Source of the DNA: Nostoc parmelioides FACHB-3921
GTDB lineage: Bacteria; Cyanobacteriota; Cyanobacteriia; Cyanobacteriales; Nostocaceae
DNA length: 38,275 nt
NCBI RefSeq assembly: GCF_014696625.1
Contig: NZ_JACJQL010000055.1
Coordinates: forward strand, 1-38,275
Reading direction: 5' to 3'
Positions 1-8,815 of the stretch are shown here, in pieces (position 1 is the first letter of the stretch; each line of letters begins with the position of its first letter). The notes under the pieces were generated by a model, which saw nothing but the letters and a program-made list of their open reading frames with translations, had not been told where the DNA came from and made no database searches. The position numbers and the translations under genes were made by a program.

Positions 1-151
1 CCTCTGGGTATGATTCTATTCTTTTTAAGGGGCTTGTCATTATTAATACTCGCTTTTCTAGCTCCTCTGTTTATTTTCCTATAAAATTTATTTTAAAGAT
101 AGGTCTATTGGGGAAACAGATATTAATCCCAGTACATACGAGTTTGTCTCA

Positions 152-874
152 GTGGAACTGAAAGAAACTGCCTTTCGCATTGATGGGGTATTTAAACCTG
201 TAAATGAAACCACAGAAGAACCCCTATATTTTGTTGAAGTTCAGTTTCAACTAGATCCTAAATTTTATAGACGCTTCTTCGCCGAAATCTTTCTTTATCT
301 CCGTCAAAACCCATCTGTGAATTTTTGGCGTGCTGTTGTCATCTATCCCCAACGCATTATAGAACCGGATGATCAACAACCTTATCGCTTGATTTTGGAT
401 AGTTCCCAAATACAACGCATTTATTTAGAAGAATTAGGCACAGCTAGCGAAAATTCTCTGCAATTAGCGATCGTGCAACTAATTATTGCCAGTGAAACAG
501 TAGCCATTGACCAAGGTAGACAACTGATTATACAGGCAAGGCAAGAACTGACAGATGAAGCAAACAAAAAACAAATTGTAGAATTAATAGAAACTATCCT
601 GTTGTACAAATTTACCAACTTAAGCCGAGAGGAGGTAGCAGCTATGTTGGGTATAGATGATGAATTCAAAAAAACTAGAATGTATCAGTCTATTAAGGAA
701 GATGGACTAGAAGAAGGCAGACAAGAAGGCAGACAAGAAGGTAGACAAGAAGGTAAATTACAAGCAAAGTTAGAGGCTATCCCTCGTTTGTTAGCGTTGG
801 GGTTGAGTGTAGAACAGATAGCAGGTGCTTTGGATTTAACTGTTGAGCAAGTTCAGCAAGTAATAGGGAATTAG
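152..874 (+). CDS. Rpn-family (DUF2887-type) PD-(D/E)XK nuclease, N-terminus damaged
   Basis: Rpn-family proteins are PD-(D/E)XK nucleases, many listed as putative transposases, that are abundant in filamentous cyanobacteria. Visible nuclease-core pieces are RIDGVF (the conserved Asp) and FVEVQFQ (the E-x-Q motif), followed by the usual helical tail with EGRQ repeats and a C-terminal LGLSVEQIAGALDL segment. The GTG at 152 is only the first usable start. The same frame is open back to the stop at 59-61 and still reads family-like residues (INPSTYEFVSVELKETAF), so the family's opening segment (about 30 residues with a D-S-I-F-Y-type motif) is missing or frameshifted. Another frame near positions 12-30 reads DSILFKG, which may be what is left of it. 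The gene is probably a decaying copy; family assignment is firm, functionality is not. Confidence 0.7.
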   Translation: MELKETAFRIDGVFKPVNETTEEPLYFVEVQFQLDPKFYRRFFAEIFLYLRQNPSVNFWRAVVIYPQRIIEPDDQQPYRLILDSSQIQRIYLEELGTASENSLQLAIVQLIIASETVAIDQGRQLIIQARQELTDEANKKQIVELIETILLYKFTNLSREEVAAMLGIDDEFKKTRMYQSIKEDGLEEGRQEGRQEGRQEGKLQAKLEAIPRLLALGLSVEQIAGALDLTVEQVQQVIGN

Positions 875-982
875 TTGATTTTTGCTGAGTACCTCATGAT
901 AGATGTGTCACTTTCCGATCACATTTGCTTGTAACCCTAGCGGTGTAGGCTTTCTATGGCTATTTACTGGCTTTAAAAAATT

Positions 983-1792
983 ATGAACGGATTAAAAGGC
1001 AAAAACACTCTCATCACGGGTGCTAGTTCTGGTATTGGACAGGCGATCGCTATCCGTCTTGCTCAAGAAGGTTGTAATATTGCCATTAATTACCGCAAAA
1101 GTCCTTCAGATGCGGAAGAAACTGAAGAGATGGCTATGCAGACAGCTTGTAAAAATGTTGAAATTTGCGGTGTTAAGTCTTTGTTAGTACAGGGTGATGT
1201 TTCTCAGGAAGAAGATGTTGTCGAGATGGTCAACACTGTAATTGAGGAGTTTGGTAGTCTCGATATTCTCATCAATAACGCCGGGATTCAAACTGAATGT
1301 CCATCCCACGAAGTCACAGCAGCAGATTTTGATCGGGTAATCGGAGTCAACCTACGGGGTGCTTATCTGTGTGCGCGTGAGACTATCAAACACCTGTTAG
1401 CGCAGAACAGTACAGGGATAATTATTAATATTTCCAGTGTCCACGAAATTATCCCTCGACCAATGTATGTCAGCTATTCCATCAGTAAAGGTGGAATGGA
1501 AAATATGACCAAAACTCTAGCTTTGGAATATGCTCATCGGGGTATTCGTGTCAATTCTGTAGCGCCTGGAGCGACAATTACACCTATCAATGAAGCTTGG
1601 ACTGATGACCCGGAAAAGAAAGCAGTTGTAGAAAGTCATATTCCCATGAGGCGTGCTGGTACTTCCGAGGAAATGGCGGCAGCAGTAGCATTTTTAGCAT
1701 CTGATGAAGCAGCATACATCACGGGACAAACTCTCTTTGTAGACGGTGGTCTGACGCTTTACGCTGACTTTAGAGAACCTTGGTCAGCTTGA
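983..1792 (+). CDS. SDR-family oxidoreductase, glucose 1-dehydrogenase-like
   Basis: A 269-residue classical short-chain dehydrogenase/reductase, the usual length. The N-terminal Rossmann motif TGASSGIG is at residues 12-19, the NNAG motif near 98-101, the catalytic Ser in NISSVHE near 151, and the YSISK catalytic Tyr/Lys at 165 and 169. The C-terminus has the FLASDEAAYITGQTLFVDGG block typical of the FabG/glucose dehydrogenase branch. It should catalyse NAD(P)-dependent oxidation of a sugar or alcohol in the cytoplasm. Glucose 1-dehydrogenase is the best family match, but the substrate cannot be proved from sequence. A DUF1400 gene starts 26 nt after its stop on the same strand, suggesting co-transcription. 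Confidence 0.85.
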   Translation: MNGLKGKNTLITGASSGIGQAIAIRLAQEGCNIAINYRKSPSDAEETEEMAMQTACKNVEICGVKSLLVQGDVSQEEDVVEMVNTVIEEFGSLDILINNAGIQTECPSHEVTAADFDRVIGVNLRGAYLCARETIKHLLAQNSTGIIINISSVHEIIPRPMYVSYSISKGGMENMTKTLALEYAHRGIRVNSVAPGATITPINEAWTDDPEKKAVVESHIPMRRAGTSEEMAAAVAFLASDEAAYITGQTLFVDGGLTLYADFREPWSA

Positions 1793-1818
1793 GTTCCAAG
1801 TATAAAACTTCAGAAAAT

Positions 1819-2349
1819 ATGAGTCTTATCAGGCTGTATCGCACCTCAATATTAGTAGTGAGTGTCTGCATCCTACTGTCTAGCAACTCTGCTTTAGCTG
1901 CTGAAAGAGTAGTACTGAAGTACAAGGTCTTTCGTGAAACTATTGTTGTAGAAGAATTGTCAACCTTTGCTCAAATTGGCGCACTCTCAAGTTCACTACG
2001 AATTAATTTAGCTTTAGCTCGACAAAACCCTAAAGTAATTCGTCAATATTTAACAACACCAGTCAAAGTCAGCCCTGTAATTTTAGATCGGGTGTTAAAC
2101 AGTCCTGTAGGTAACATTATTCTTGATGAGCTAAGTCAAGTTATTCACACACCATCCCGCAGTGCTGATAGACAAGCTTTGCGTTCCGCTTTGTTACTTT
2201 CCGCTAGTGGCGATGGACAAATGACTTTAATAGAAATCATCCAAAATTATCCTACGCCCAACGTAGAAGTTGACGGAGAGCGTTTGGGGAATGCTTACCG
2301 TCAACTTCGTAGCTTACAAGCTAGGTTAGAGAATTTATTAGGTTTTTAA
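1819..2349 (+). CDS. Secreted DUF1400 domain protein
   Basis: A 176-residue protein with a hydrophobic signal peptide (IRLYRTSILVVSVCILLSS, then an SALAAE cleavage region) followed by a single DUF1400 domain. Recognisable parts are ERVVLKYKVFRETI, a helical stretch with VSPVILDRVLNSPVGNIILDEL, and the SADRQALRSALLLSASGDG block. In cyanobacteria DUF1400 usually precedes an alpha/beta hydrolase domain; here it stands alone. The frame is open from a TTG at 1780 that would overlap the SDR gene, but the ATG at 1819 directly precedes the signal peptide and is preferred. The last 4 bases overlap the convergent 65-aa gene. Likely periplasmic; function unknown. Confidence 0.75.
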   Translation: MSLIRLYRTSILVVSVCILLSSNSALAAERVVLKYKVFRETIVVEELSTFAQIGALSSSLRINLALARQNPKVIRQYLTTPVKVSPVILDRVLNSPVGNIILDELSQVIHTPSRSADRQALRSALLLSASGDGQMTLIEIIQNYPTPNVEVDGERLGNAYRQLRSLQARLENLLGF

Positions 2350-2543
2350 TAAGCTAAAGTTTCTAAAGTTTCCCGCAAATAACGTTGTACTTGCTGTTCT
2401 AAACGCAATTCTGTAAGTTGAATGTTACTTTCTAGCTGCCAACGCTGGAAACCAGAACTAGCGGCGATCGCATATTGGAGATTGCTCCAAATATCAGGAT
2501 CACGAGAAAATTGATAATTACTGGTAGCTGTAATCTTAGCCAT
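2346..2543 (-). CDS. Small conserved-looking hypothetical protein (65 aa)
   Basis: A 65-residue, mainly helical, charged protein with no membrane segment and no recognised domain. It starts at an ATG with a GAGGGA-type ribosome binding site, 6 nt after the stop of the 203-aa membrane protein, so it is the last gene of the infB transcription unit. Its stop overlaps the end of the convergent DUF1400 gene by 4 bases. Such tight packing and the RBS support a real gene; no function can be given. Confidence 0.6.
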   Translation of the reverse strand: MAKITATSNYQFSRDPDIWSNLQYAIAASSGFQRWQLESNIQLTELRLEQQVQRYLRETLETLAY

Positions 2544-2549
2544 AGTCCC

Positions 2550-3161
2550 TCATTCCTCAGTTTTAACTTCGACAGGCAACTGGGGCAAGATTTTATTAAC
2601 CCGCACCCCTAAAATTGTGAAATCCTGGTTAATCTTCTCTAAAGGTAATGGTTCTATCGCTGCAAATTCTGTGTCATTTGTGACCAAAACCCGCGCTACG
2701 CTCACGGGAATTTGCAGAAACAAATTACTTGCCAAAAAGGTTAAAGCCGCAAGTGCTAACCCCAAGATGCGCCATTGGGGCAATTGACTTGTCATGTTAA
2801 CAACTAAAGGCGCAGCTTGATATAGCTGCCACAATACAAAAATAGATAAAATTGCTGACAATAGAGCCAGCACACGATTTAACTTGGTATTAATTAAACA
2901 AAGGATTTTTCTTTGCTGCTCAGTCAGATTCTCTGGCTTGAGGGCAATTCCCAAAATGGCAAATATATAAAAAGGGCGGCGCAACTGCATCCATAAAAGT
3001 GGAATAAGACCAGTTGCAGCTACTAACAAAAGTTCCATCCAGACTGGTAAAAGTGGCTCACCAACAGAAAGGAACAATAAGCACAATAGCAAAAAAATTG
3101 GTAGTGTTGCCAATCCAGCGACGTGAATCCACAATATTGGTTCAGAGCGAAATGAGCGCAT
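2550..3161 (-). CDS. Low-complexity tail membrane protein (cyanobacterial, downstream of infB)
   Basis: A 203-residue integral membrane protein with about four hydrophobic segments (near residues 10-32, 38-58, 92-112 and 130-150) and a polar C-terminal tail (QDFTILGVRVNKILPQLPVEV). I recognise it as the family annotated in cyanobacteria as low-complexity tail membrane protein, usually found next to infB. It begins 192 bp after the infB stop and is followed 6 nt later by the 65-aa gene. Biochemical role unknown. The spacer from infB carries degenerate heptamer repeats. Confidence 0.65.
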   Translation of the reverse strand: MRSFRSEPILWIHVAGLATLPIFLLLCLLFLSVGEPLLPVWMELLLVAATGLIPLLWMQLRRPFYIFAILGIALKPENLTEQQRKILCLINTKLNRVLALLSAILSIFVLWQLYQAAPLVVNMTSQLPQWRILGLALAALTFLASNLFLQIPVSVARVLVTNDTEFAAIEPLPLEKINQDFTILGVRVNKILPQLPVEVKTEE

Positions 3162-3167
3162 AAAAGA

Positions 3168-3352
3168 GTCCTGAGTTTTGAGTTTTGAGTGCTGAGTGTT
3201 GAATTTTAAGTTTGGATACCAGCAAGAAAGTCAGGTTTAAATCTCTCCCAGGCTTGTTTCCAACTGGTATGAGTTGTGAGTTGTCGCAGTTAAAAACTGT
3301 TTTCAACTCTTTACTCTTAAATTACTTACCACTCAGCACTCGTTACTCAGCA
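3168..3352. repeat. Degenerate short tandem heptamer repeats (STRR-like) between infB and the membrane protein
   Basis: The spacer has runs of gagt/ttgagt-type units (gagttttgagttttgagtgctgagtgttga at one end, cactcagcactcgttactcagcact at the other). These resemble the short tandemly repeated repetitive sequences known from heterocystous cyanobacteria. No coding potential. GAGTTG/CAACTC arms near 3273-3310 could pair, but no T-run follows on the minus strand, so it is not called a terminator. Confidence 0.6.
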
Positions 3353-6300
3353 CTATCTTGTTAGTGCCAGGGTACGGCGTTTTGTGACCATTTGATAGGA
3401 TTCAATGATGTCACCTTCAGCCCAATCATGGAATTTATCAACACCGATACCACATTCATAACCAGCGTTGACCTCGCGTGCGTCGTCTTTCATCCGTTTG
3501 AGGGAGTCAAGCACGCCTTCATAGATCACCTTACCGGCACGACGTACGCGCACTTTGCAGTTGCGGACTAGTTTGCCAGACTGGACGTAACAACCAGCAA
3601 CAGCACCGCGACCAACTGGGAAGACAGCGCGGACTTCTGTTTGACCAAGGGGTTCTTCTACCAACTCTGGTTCTAACAGACCTTCCAATGCGCCTTGGAT
3701 ATCTTCGATCAGTTTGTAGATGATGTTGTATTCCCGCACGTCTACACCTGCTTCATCAGCAGCTTGTCTGGCTCCACTGGCAAAGGTGGTGTTGAAGCCG
3801 ATAATTACAGCTCCACTGGCTGCTGCTAAGTCGATATCTGTTTCGGTGATTTCGCCAGCCGCAGTTAACAGCATCCGGATCTGTACTTCGTTTTGGGGGA
3901 TTTGTTTGAGTGATCCCACAATTGCTTCTACAGAACCTTGTACGTCGGCTTTCAAGATCAGGTTGAGTTCTTTCAACTCGCCTTCTTGAGCTTGAGCAGA
4001 TAGGGTTGTGAGGGTGACACGTCCTTGTAGTAGACGAGATAGACGTTGCTTGTCGGCGCGGTCTGAGGCCAGCGCTCTGGCTTCTTTTTCGTTGTCGAAT
4101 ACCTCAAATTCATCACCTGCGGCAGGTACGTCACTTAAGCCCAGTACCTCAACTGCAAATGAAGGCCCAGCTATATCTACTCTTCTGCCGCGATCGTCAA
4201 CCATTGCCCGGACTTTACCGAATGCTGAACCAGCAAGTAGTATATCTCCTACATGGAGTGTACCGTTCTGAATCAACAGGGTAGCAACTGCGCCCTTGGC
4301 TTTATCCAGGTGGGCTTCAATAACGGTTCCTCTGGCGTTCCGGTCTGGGTTGGCGGATAGTTCACCAACTTCTGCTACTAAGAGAATCATCTCTAGGAGA
4401 GTATCGAGGTTTTCACCCTTGATGGCGCTGACAGGAACCATGATGGTTTCACCACCCCACTCTTCTGGGGTCAAGCCATACTGGGTGAGTTCTTGTTTCA
4501 CGCGGTCTGGTTGTGCGCCTTCTTTATCAATTTTGTTGATAGCAACAACAATTGGTACTCCGGCTGCTTGAGCGTGGCTAATTGCCTCGACTGTTTGGGG
4601 ACGTACACCATCGTCTGCGGCTACAACTAAGACGGCGATATCTGTTACCCTAGCGCCTCTTGCTCGCATGGCTGTAAAGGCTTCGTGACCGGGGGTATCT
4701 AAGAAGACAATCTGTTGTTCTTTACCGTCATGGACGATATCAACGTGGTATGCACCTATATGCTGGGTAATCCCACCAGCTTCACCGGCTGCTACTTTGG
4801 TTTTGCGAATCGAGTCGAGGAGGGTAGTCTTACCGTGGTCTACGTGACCCATGATTGTCACTACTGGCGGACGACGCAGGAGATGTTCCAAGTCGCCCAC
4901 TTCAATCATTTCCGTGACTTTACGGGCTTCTGCTTCTGGTTCAGCAGTTTCGACTTCTATCTCTAACTCTTTGCCTACCAAGGTAATTGTCGGAATATCC
5001 AGATTTTGGGTGATACTCACTGCCATGCCTTTCATGAACAGGATTTTCACGATTTCTGTGTCAGCAACTGCCAGAAGGTCAGCTAACTCTTGCACTGTCA
5101 TTGCCCCTGTGACCGCAACTTTTTCTGGCCGCTCACGTTTAACTTCTGTTTCCTGGCGGCGATTTTGGTCACGATTACTATGGCTAGACCTCTTACCACG
5201 GGTGGTAGGACTACTAATTGGTGCTGCCGTTGCTGCTGTTGCTGCTCTGGCTGCTTTTGGTTTGGGGGGACGGGCGATGGAAAGACTAACTTGGACGGTT
5301 GCGGGTATTTCTAATCCCTCTTCATCTAGTAAATCTTCGTCTTCAAAATCATCTTCCACCAATGGCTTGACGCGTTTGCCTTTAACGCCAGCCTTACCAG
5401 CTTTCTCTTTGATTTCGTCGATGATTTCTTCTTCTTGCCACTTCTTGCCACCTTTGGCAAGACGGGGTGGTGTCGGGCGTTTCAGATCCAGCAAGTCTGG
5501 GGCGATCGCTACTGTATCGCCTACCTCTCCTCTACCACCAGGGACTCCTCTAGGTGGAGTAGCAACTGGTGCGGCATCTGCTGACGGGCGGACTGGTCTT
5601 TGGGGACGTATGCCGTCACCTGATGGAGCGCCTGGTCTGTTGACACGTTGCTCTGGTTTGACTGGGCCTTGGCCGGGGCGCGCCTGTTTTTGTACTGGAG
5701 CCGATGAGGTTTCTCCCTGTGCAGGTTTGGCGACTCTTGGTTTAGCTTGGTCGCGCTCATCTTCACGCCGTGGGCGATCGCGCTTGAGTATTGGTTTTTC
5801 GCCAGGCGCACCTGTTATTTCAGATAGATCCAGTTTTTCTGCTGTAGGTCTACTAGGAGGCGCTACCAGTTGGGGTTTTGGTTGTCTCTCTGGTTTACCT
5901 GGTCTAGGTTGAGCTGATTTTTCTGGCTTCTCTACTGCGATTTTCGCTGGAGCTTGTGATTGGGCTTCCGGCTCTGCTTCTGGTGCAGCAGGTTTTTGCG
6001 GGGTCTCAGATACATTCCGTGGTACAGGTCGAGATGGTGCCGTCGGCTTCATGGGCGAGACTGGTGTAGCGAAGGGCCGTGGAGGTGCTGGAGAATTGGC
6101 TTCAGAAGAAGCAATCTGGTTATTAGCAACTGACGCTTCTGGAGCGTTGGGGGTAGTGTTTCTCAATATTTTGGGTTTACGAATTTCCAAAATTTGTTGT
6201 TGTTTTTGTGGGGGCGCAGGTCGGTTGCGCGAGCCAGCAGGTGCTGAATTTGGTTTATGACTGGTTGTGTTTAATTCTTTTTTGGATGTTCCATTTGTAG

Positions 6301-6469
6301 CTGCAAGTTTTTCCGCAGCTGCCCGGATACTTTCTGCCTCTGATTCTGAAATTGTACTGCTATGGCTTTTGACCGCAATATTGAGCTGGTCGCAAATTGC
6401 TAATAGCTCTTTGTTATCCAAATTCAATTCCTTTGATAATTCGTAGATTCTAACTTTGCCGTTGTTCAT
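3353..6469 (-). CDS. infB: Translation initiation factor IF-2
   Basis: A 1038-residue IF-2, the GTPase that brings initiator tRNA to the 30S subunit and promotes subunit joining. The N-terminal IF2_N module (VRIYELSKELNLDNKELL) is followed by about 400 residues of Pro/Ala/Lys/Arg-rich linker, long as in other cyanobacteria. The G domain carries G1 GHVDHGKTT near residue 538, G3 DTPGHEAF near 590, G4 NKID near 643 and G5 SAIKG near 679, then the IF2 domains 2-4. An in-frame ATG with a purine-rich AGGGGAAGAG upstream sets the start. It follows ylxR by 492 bp, much longer than the other gaps in this cluster, so it may have its own promoter. Identity is certain. Confidence 0.98.
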   Translation of the reverse strand: MNNGKVRIYELSKELNLDNKELLAICDQLNIAVKSHSSTISESEAESIRAAAEKLAATNGTSKKELNTTSHKPNSAPAGSRNRPAPPQKQQQILEIRKPKILRNTTPNAPEASVANNQIASSEANSPAPPRPFATPVSPMKPTAPSRPVPRNVSETPQKPAAPEAEPEAQSQAPAKIAVEKPEKSAQPRPGKPERQPKPQLVAPPSRPTAEKLDLSEITGAPGEKPILKRDRPRREDERDQAKPRVAKPAQGETSSAPVQKQARPGQGPVKPEQRVNRPGAPSGDGIRPQRPVRPSADAAPVATPPRGVPGGRGEVGDTVAIAPDLLDLKRPTPPRLAKGGKKWQEEEIIDEIKEKAGKAGVKGKRVKPLVEDDFEDEDLLDEEGLEIPATVQVSLSIARPPKPKAARAATAATAAPISSPTTRGKRSSHSNRDQNRRQETEVKRERPEKVAVTGAMTVQELADLLAVADTEIVKILFMKGMAVSITQNLDIPTITLVGKELEIEVETAEPEAEARKVTEMIEVGDLEHLLRRPPVVTIMGHVDHGKTTLLDSIRKTKVAAGEAGGITQHIGAYHVDIVHDGKEQQIVFLDTPGHEAFTAMRARGARVTDIAVLVVAADDGVRPQTVEAISHAQAAGVPIVVAINKIDKEGAQPDRVKQELTQYGLTPEEWGGETIMVPVSAIKGENLDTLLEMILLVAEVGELSANPDRNARGTVIEAHLDKAKGAVATLLIQNGTLHVGDILLAGSAFGKVRAMVDDRGRRVDIAGPSFAVEVLGLSDVPAAGDEFEVFDNEKEARALASDRADKQRLSRLLQGRVTLTTLSAQAQEGELKELNLILKADVQGSVEAIVGSLKQIPQNEVQIRMLLTAAGEITETDIDLAAASGAVIIGFNTTFASGARQAADEAGVDVREYNIIYKLIEDIQGALEGLLEPELVEEPLGQTEVRAVFPVGRGAVAGCYVQSGKLVRNCKVRVRRAGKVIYEGVLDSLKRMKDDAREVNAGYECGIGVDKFHDWAEGDIIESYQMVTKRRTLALTR

Positions 6470-6961
6470 CCACTCTTCCCCTTTAATTTACAGTTTTTTT
6501 GCGGATGGTTGCCTGGAAGTGCGACATCTCCATCCTTTGATTACTGTTTTAGGTTGCCCTTGGTGATTTTGCCGGTGCCTCCAATCAGGAAAGAGAGATG
6601 TTTCGGGTTAATGCTGGCATCTCCACCAAAATCGATGGTTAGCGAACATCCTTAAAAATTTGTTAAATAAAACATTTTTATGATGTTCATTGATGCCGAA
6701 CTGCGCCTGAGCGCTACCAGGTTGCCATTTTGTCGTTTTTTGTTTTGCTGTTTCTGAGCCTTCCACAACACAATGAGAGTGATTTTGTTGGGAGTAATGC
6801 TTCGCTCCTCTTAAATATTTTGTCGGAGCCGCTTGCTAACTACACCCATTTACTATTTTGGCACTAACCCCAAAAATTTCAGAGGGTGTGGTCATAGCTC
6901 AAATGTTTTGGCTGTCACCACAGATTCCCCTGAGGAATTACCACCATGAATGTTTTTTAGC
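6470..6961 (-). other. Long spacer / probable infB 5' leader, no gene
   Basis: 492 bp between ylxR and infB with no convincing ORF in any frame. The part nearest infB contains a possible hairpin (GGATGG at about 6502-6507 pairing with CCATCC near 6529-6534) and three scattered ggttgcc words. The middle is AT-rich. There is no clear intrinsic terminator or promoter that I can defend. Its length compared with the compact rest of the cluster suggests an untranslated regulatory leader, which is inference only. Confidence 0.35.
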
Positions 6962-7231
6962 CTAATTTTGATTTTGGGGATCGTTTTGGGCGAGATTTTG
7001 CCACAATGTTTGGTACAGTGTTTCTGGCACCGATGCTTGTAGCGATCGCCCTAATCGATTTTTTTTCTGAGCCACTTGTAGGCAGCTCATCTGGGGACAA
7101 ATATAGGCTGAACGCCCCATGCCCTCATTCAATTGTACCTTTCCCGAAGGAAAGACACGGACAATCCGCCAAAAGTCTTGTTTTAGTCCTACTTTACGGC
7201 AACTAATACAACGTCGGTAGTTGGGTTGCAT
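6962..7231 (-). CDS. ylxR: YlxR (DUF448) RNA-binding protein, RnpM-type
   Basis: An 89-residue YlxR-family protein. The family signature RRCISCRK is at residues 6-13, and GMGRSAYICP matches the family's GRGAYVC-type motif, followed by the basic helix QKKNRLGRSL. In Bacillus subtilis the family member (RnpM) binds the RNase P RNA; more generally it travels between nusA and infB, as it does here. It lies 148 bp after nusA. The C-terminal QNDPQNQN tail is low in complexity. Cytoplasmic; identity secure from motif plus context. Confidence 0.9.
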   Translation of the reverse strand: MQPNYRRCISCRKVGLKQDFWRIVRVFPSGKVQLNEGMGRSAYICPQMSCLQVAQKKNRLGRSLQASVPETLYQTLWQNLAQNDPQNQN

Positions 7232-7379
7232 CTGTCTTCTGTAACTTTAACAGAACTATTGATGGTGACAACCAAGTTAGACTTGCCAACTCTGATTGAT
7301 CTTTGTGTTGCCTGATTTTTAGTAATAATTAAGACTAATACTATGGTCTATCTTACCAGAAATCCTTAAGGCTGAGAAA

Positions 7380-8657
7380 TTACTCTTCATCGTTGGGGTC
7401 AAAAGATGAGTCTTCTAATTCTCCTTCTTGATTTTCTTCATAGTCTAGCTCGTCTGATTCGATGTCATCTTCCTCTAGTTGATATTTTGCACGCGCCGCC
7501 ACAAATTTAGCATCTTCGGCTGCTTGGTCATACTTGGCTTTATCTTTAATATCTATTTTCCAGCCAGTCAATCGGGCAGCTAATCGCACGTTTTGTCCTT
7601 CTTTGCCAATAGCCAAACTCAGTTGGTCTTCCGCGACTAATACGTGAGTTTGTCGAGTTTCTGGATCCATGAGGCGCACTTCATCGACTCGCGCCGGGCT
7701 GAGGGCGTTGGCAATGTATGTTGCTGGGTCTGGAGACCAGCGAATCACGTCAATTTTTTCGCCGCGTAATTCGTTGACTACTACCTGAATCCGTGATCCC
7801 CTAGCGCCAATGCAAGCTCCTACTGGGTCTACATCACGATCCAGGGTATCTACTGCTATTTTAGTCCTTGGGCCTACATAGCGGGAAGGGGGGTTTGCCT
7901 CCCTAGCCACGGCAACTATCCGTACCACTTCATCTTCAATTTCTGGTACTTCGTTGGCAAATAGATAAACTACTAAACCTGCATCCGCACGGGAGACTAA
8001 TAACTGTGGGCCGCGTTGCTGACCTTGGGAAACTTTTTTGAGATATACCTTAAATGTGGCGTTTGCCCGATAATTGTCGTTGGGCAATTGTTCGCGTTTG
8101 GGTAATTCGGCTTCTACTTCTGGTTGTCCAAAGGTACTGCTAACTGCCAGAATCACTGATTGGCGTTCAAATCGCAAAACTCTGGCTTGCAGAACTGTGC
8201 CTTCTAAGTCTTGGAACTCTTCTTGCACCATCTGGCGCTGTTGATCCCGTAGTTTTTGCGCTAAGACTTGCTTGGTTTGCATAGCTGCCATGCGCCCAAA
8301 TTCACCTTGGTCTGGGGTGACATCTAGTACCACTGAGTCTCCCAATTGGGCTTCGGGGGCTACTTGTTGTACTTCATCTAAGGAGATTTGATGGTCGGAA
8401 TTATTAACTTCTTCAACAATGGATTTTGTGGAAAGAACGCGAAATCCTTCCTCGTCAATATCTAACTCGACTTCAAAGTTATCAAAATAATCTTCATCAA
8501 ACTGTTTACGCTCGATGTTTTGAGCGCGACGATAACGCTCATAACCCTTAAGTAAGGCTTCTCTAATAGCAGCTTGAACCGCTAACCGGGGCAAATTCCG
8601 TTCACGACTAATACTTTCTATTAAATCTTTTAATCCTGGTAAACTAACCATTGACAT
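7380..8657 (-). CDS. nusA: Transcription termination/antitermination factor NusA
   Basis: NusA binds RNA polymerase and nascent RNA and modulates pausing, termination and antitermination. The protein has the N-terminal polymerase-binding domain (LPGLKDLIESISRERNLP), an S1 domain (LEGTVLQARVLRFERQSVIL), and two KH domains with VGACIGARGSRIQ and SLAIGKEGQNVRLAARLTG. It ends in an acidic tail, without the C-terminal acidic repeats of E. coli NusA. The ATG at 8657 is chosen because AAGGAG sits 7 nt upstream (8665-8670); the frame is open to a TTG at 8663. 425 residues. It follows rimP by about 160 bp filled with heptamer repeats. Confidence 0.96.
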   Translation of the reverse strand: MSMVSLPGLKDLIESISRERNLPRLAVQAAIREALLKGYERYRRAQNIERKQFDEDYFDNFEVELDIDEEGFRVLSTKSIVEEVNNSDHQISLDEVQQVAPEAQLGDSVVLDVTPDQGEFGRMAAMQTKQVLAQKLRDQQRQMVQEEFQDLEGTVLQARVLRFERQSVILAVSSTFGQPEVEAELPKREQLPNDNYRANATFKVYLKKVSQGQQRGPQLLVSRADAGLVVYLFANEVPEIEDEVVRIVAVAREANPPSRYVGPRTKIAVDTLDRDVDPVGACIGARGSRIQVVVNELRGEKIDVIRWSPDPATYIANALSPARVDEVRLMDPETRQTHVLVAEDQLSLAIGKEGQNVRLAARLTGWKIDIKDKAKYDQAAEDAKFVAARAKYQLEEDDIESDELDYEENQEGELEDSSFDPNDEE

Positions 8658-8670
8658 AAGCAATCTCCTT

Positions 8671-8815
8671 TATATGTTGGGGACTGGGGATTGGGTATTG
8701 AGTACTGGGCATAGGGAAAATCAAAAGATAGGGTAACAAGGGAGTAGGAGGAAAATTATCCTTCCTTACCTCCTTCCAGTCCCCAGTTCCCAGTCCCTAA
8801 TCCCTCGTCTCTCGT
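8671..8815. repeat. STRR-like heptamer repeats between rimP and nusA
   Basis: Degenerate ggggactgggga/ttgggtattgagtactgggc units on one side and cagtccccagttcccagtccctaatccc on the other, forming loosely complementary arms. Typical of cyanobacterial short tandem heptamer repeats. It sits inside what should be a single rimP-nusA transcript. Confidence 0.6.

Noticed and set aside
3270..3312. GAGTTG/CAACTC hairpin after infB as a terminator
   Set aside because: No T-tract on the minus strand, and the downstream membrane-protein gene seems to belong to the same unit.
4851..5912. Plus-strand 353-codon ORF opposite infB
   Set aside because: It lies entirely antisense to the Pro/Ala/Arg-rich linker and G domain of infB; its Ser/Arg/Gly-rich composition is the mirror of that linker and shows no domain.
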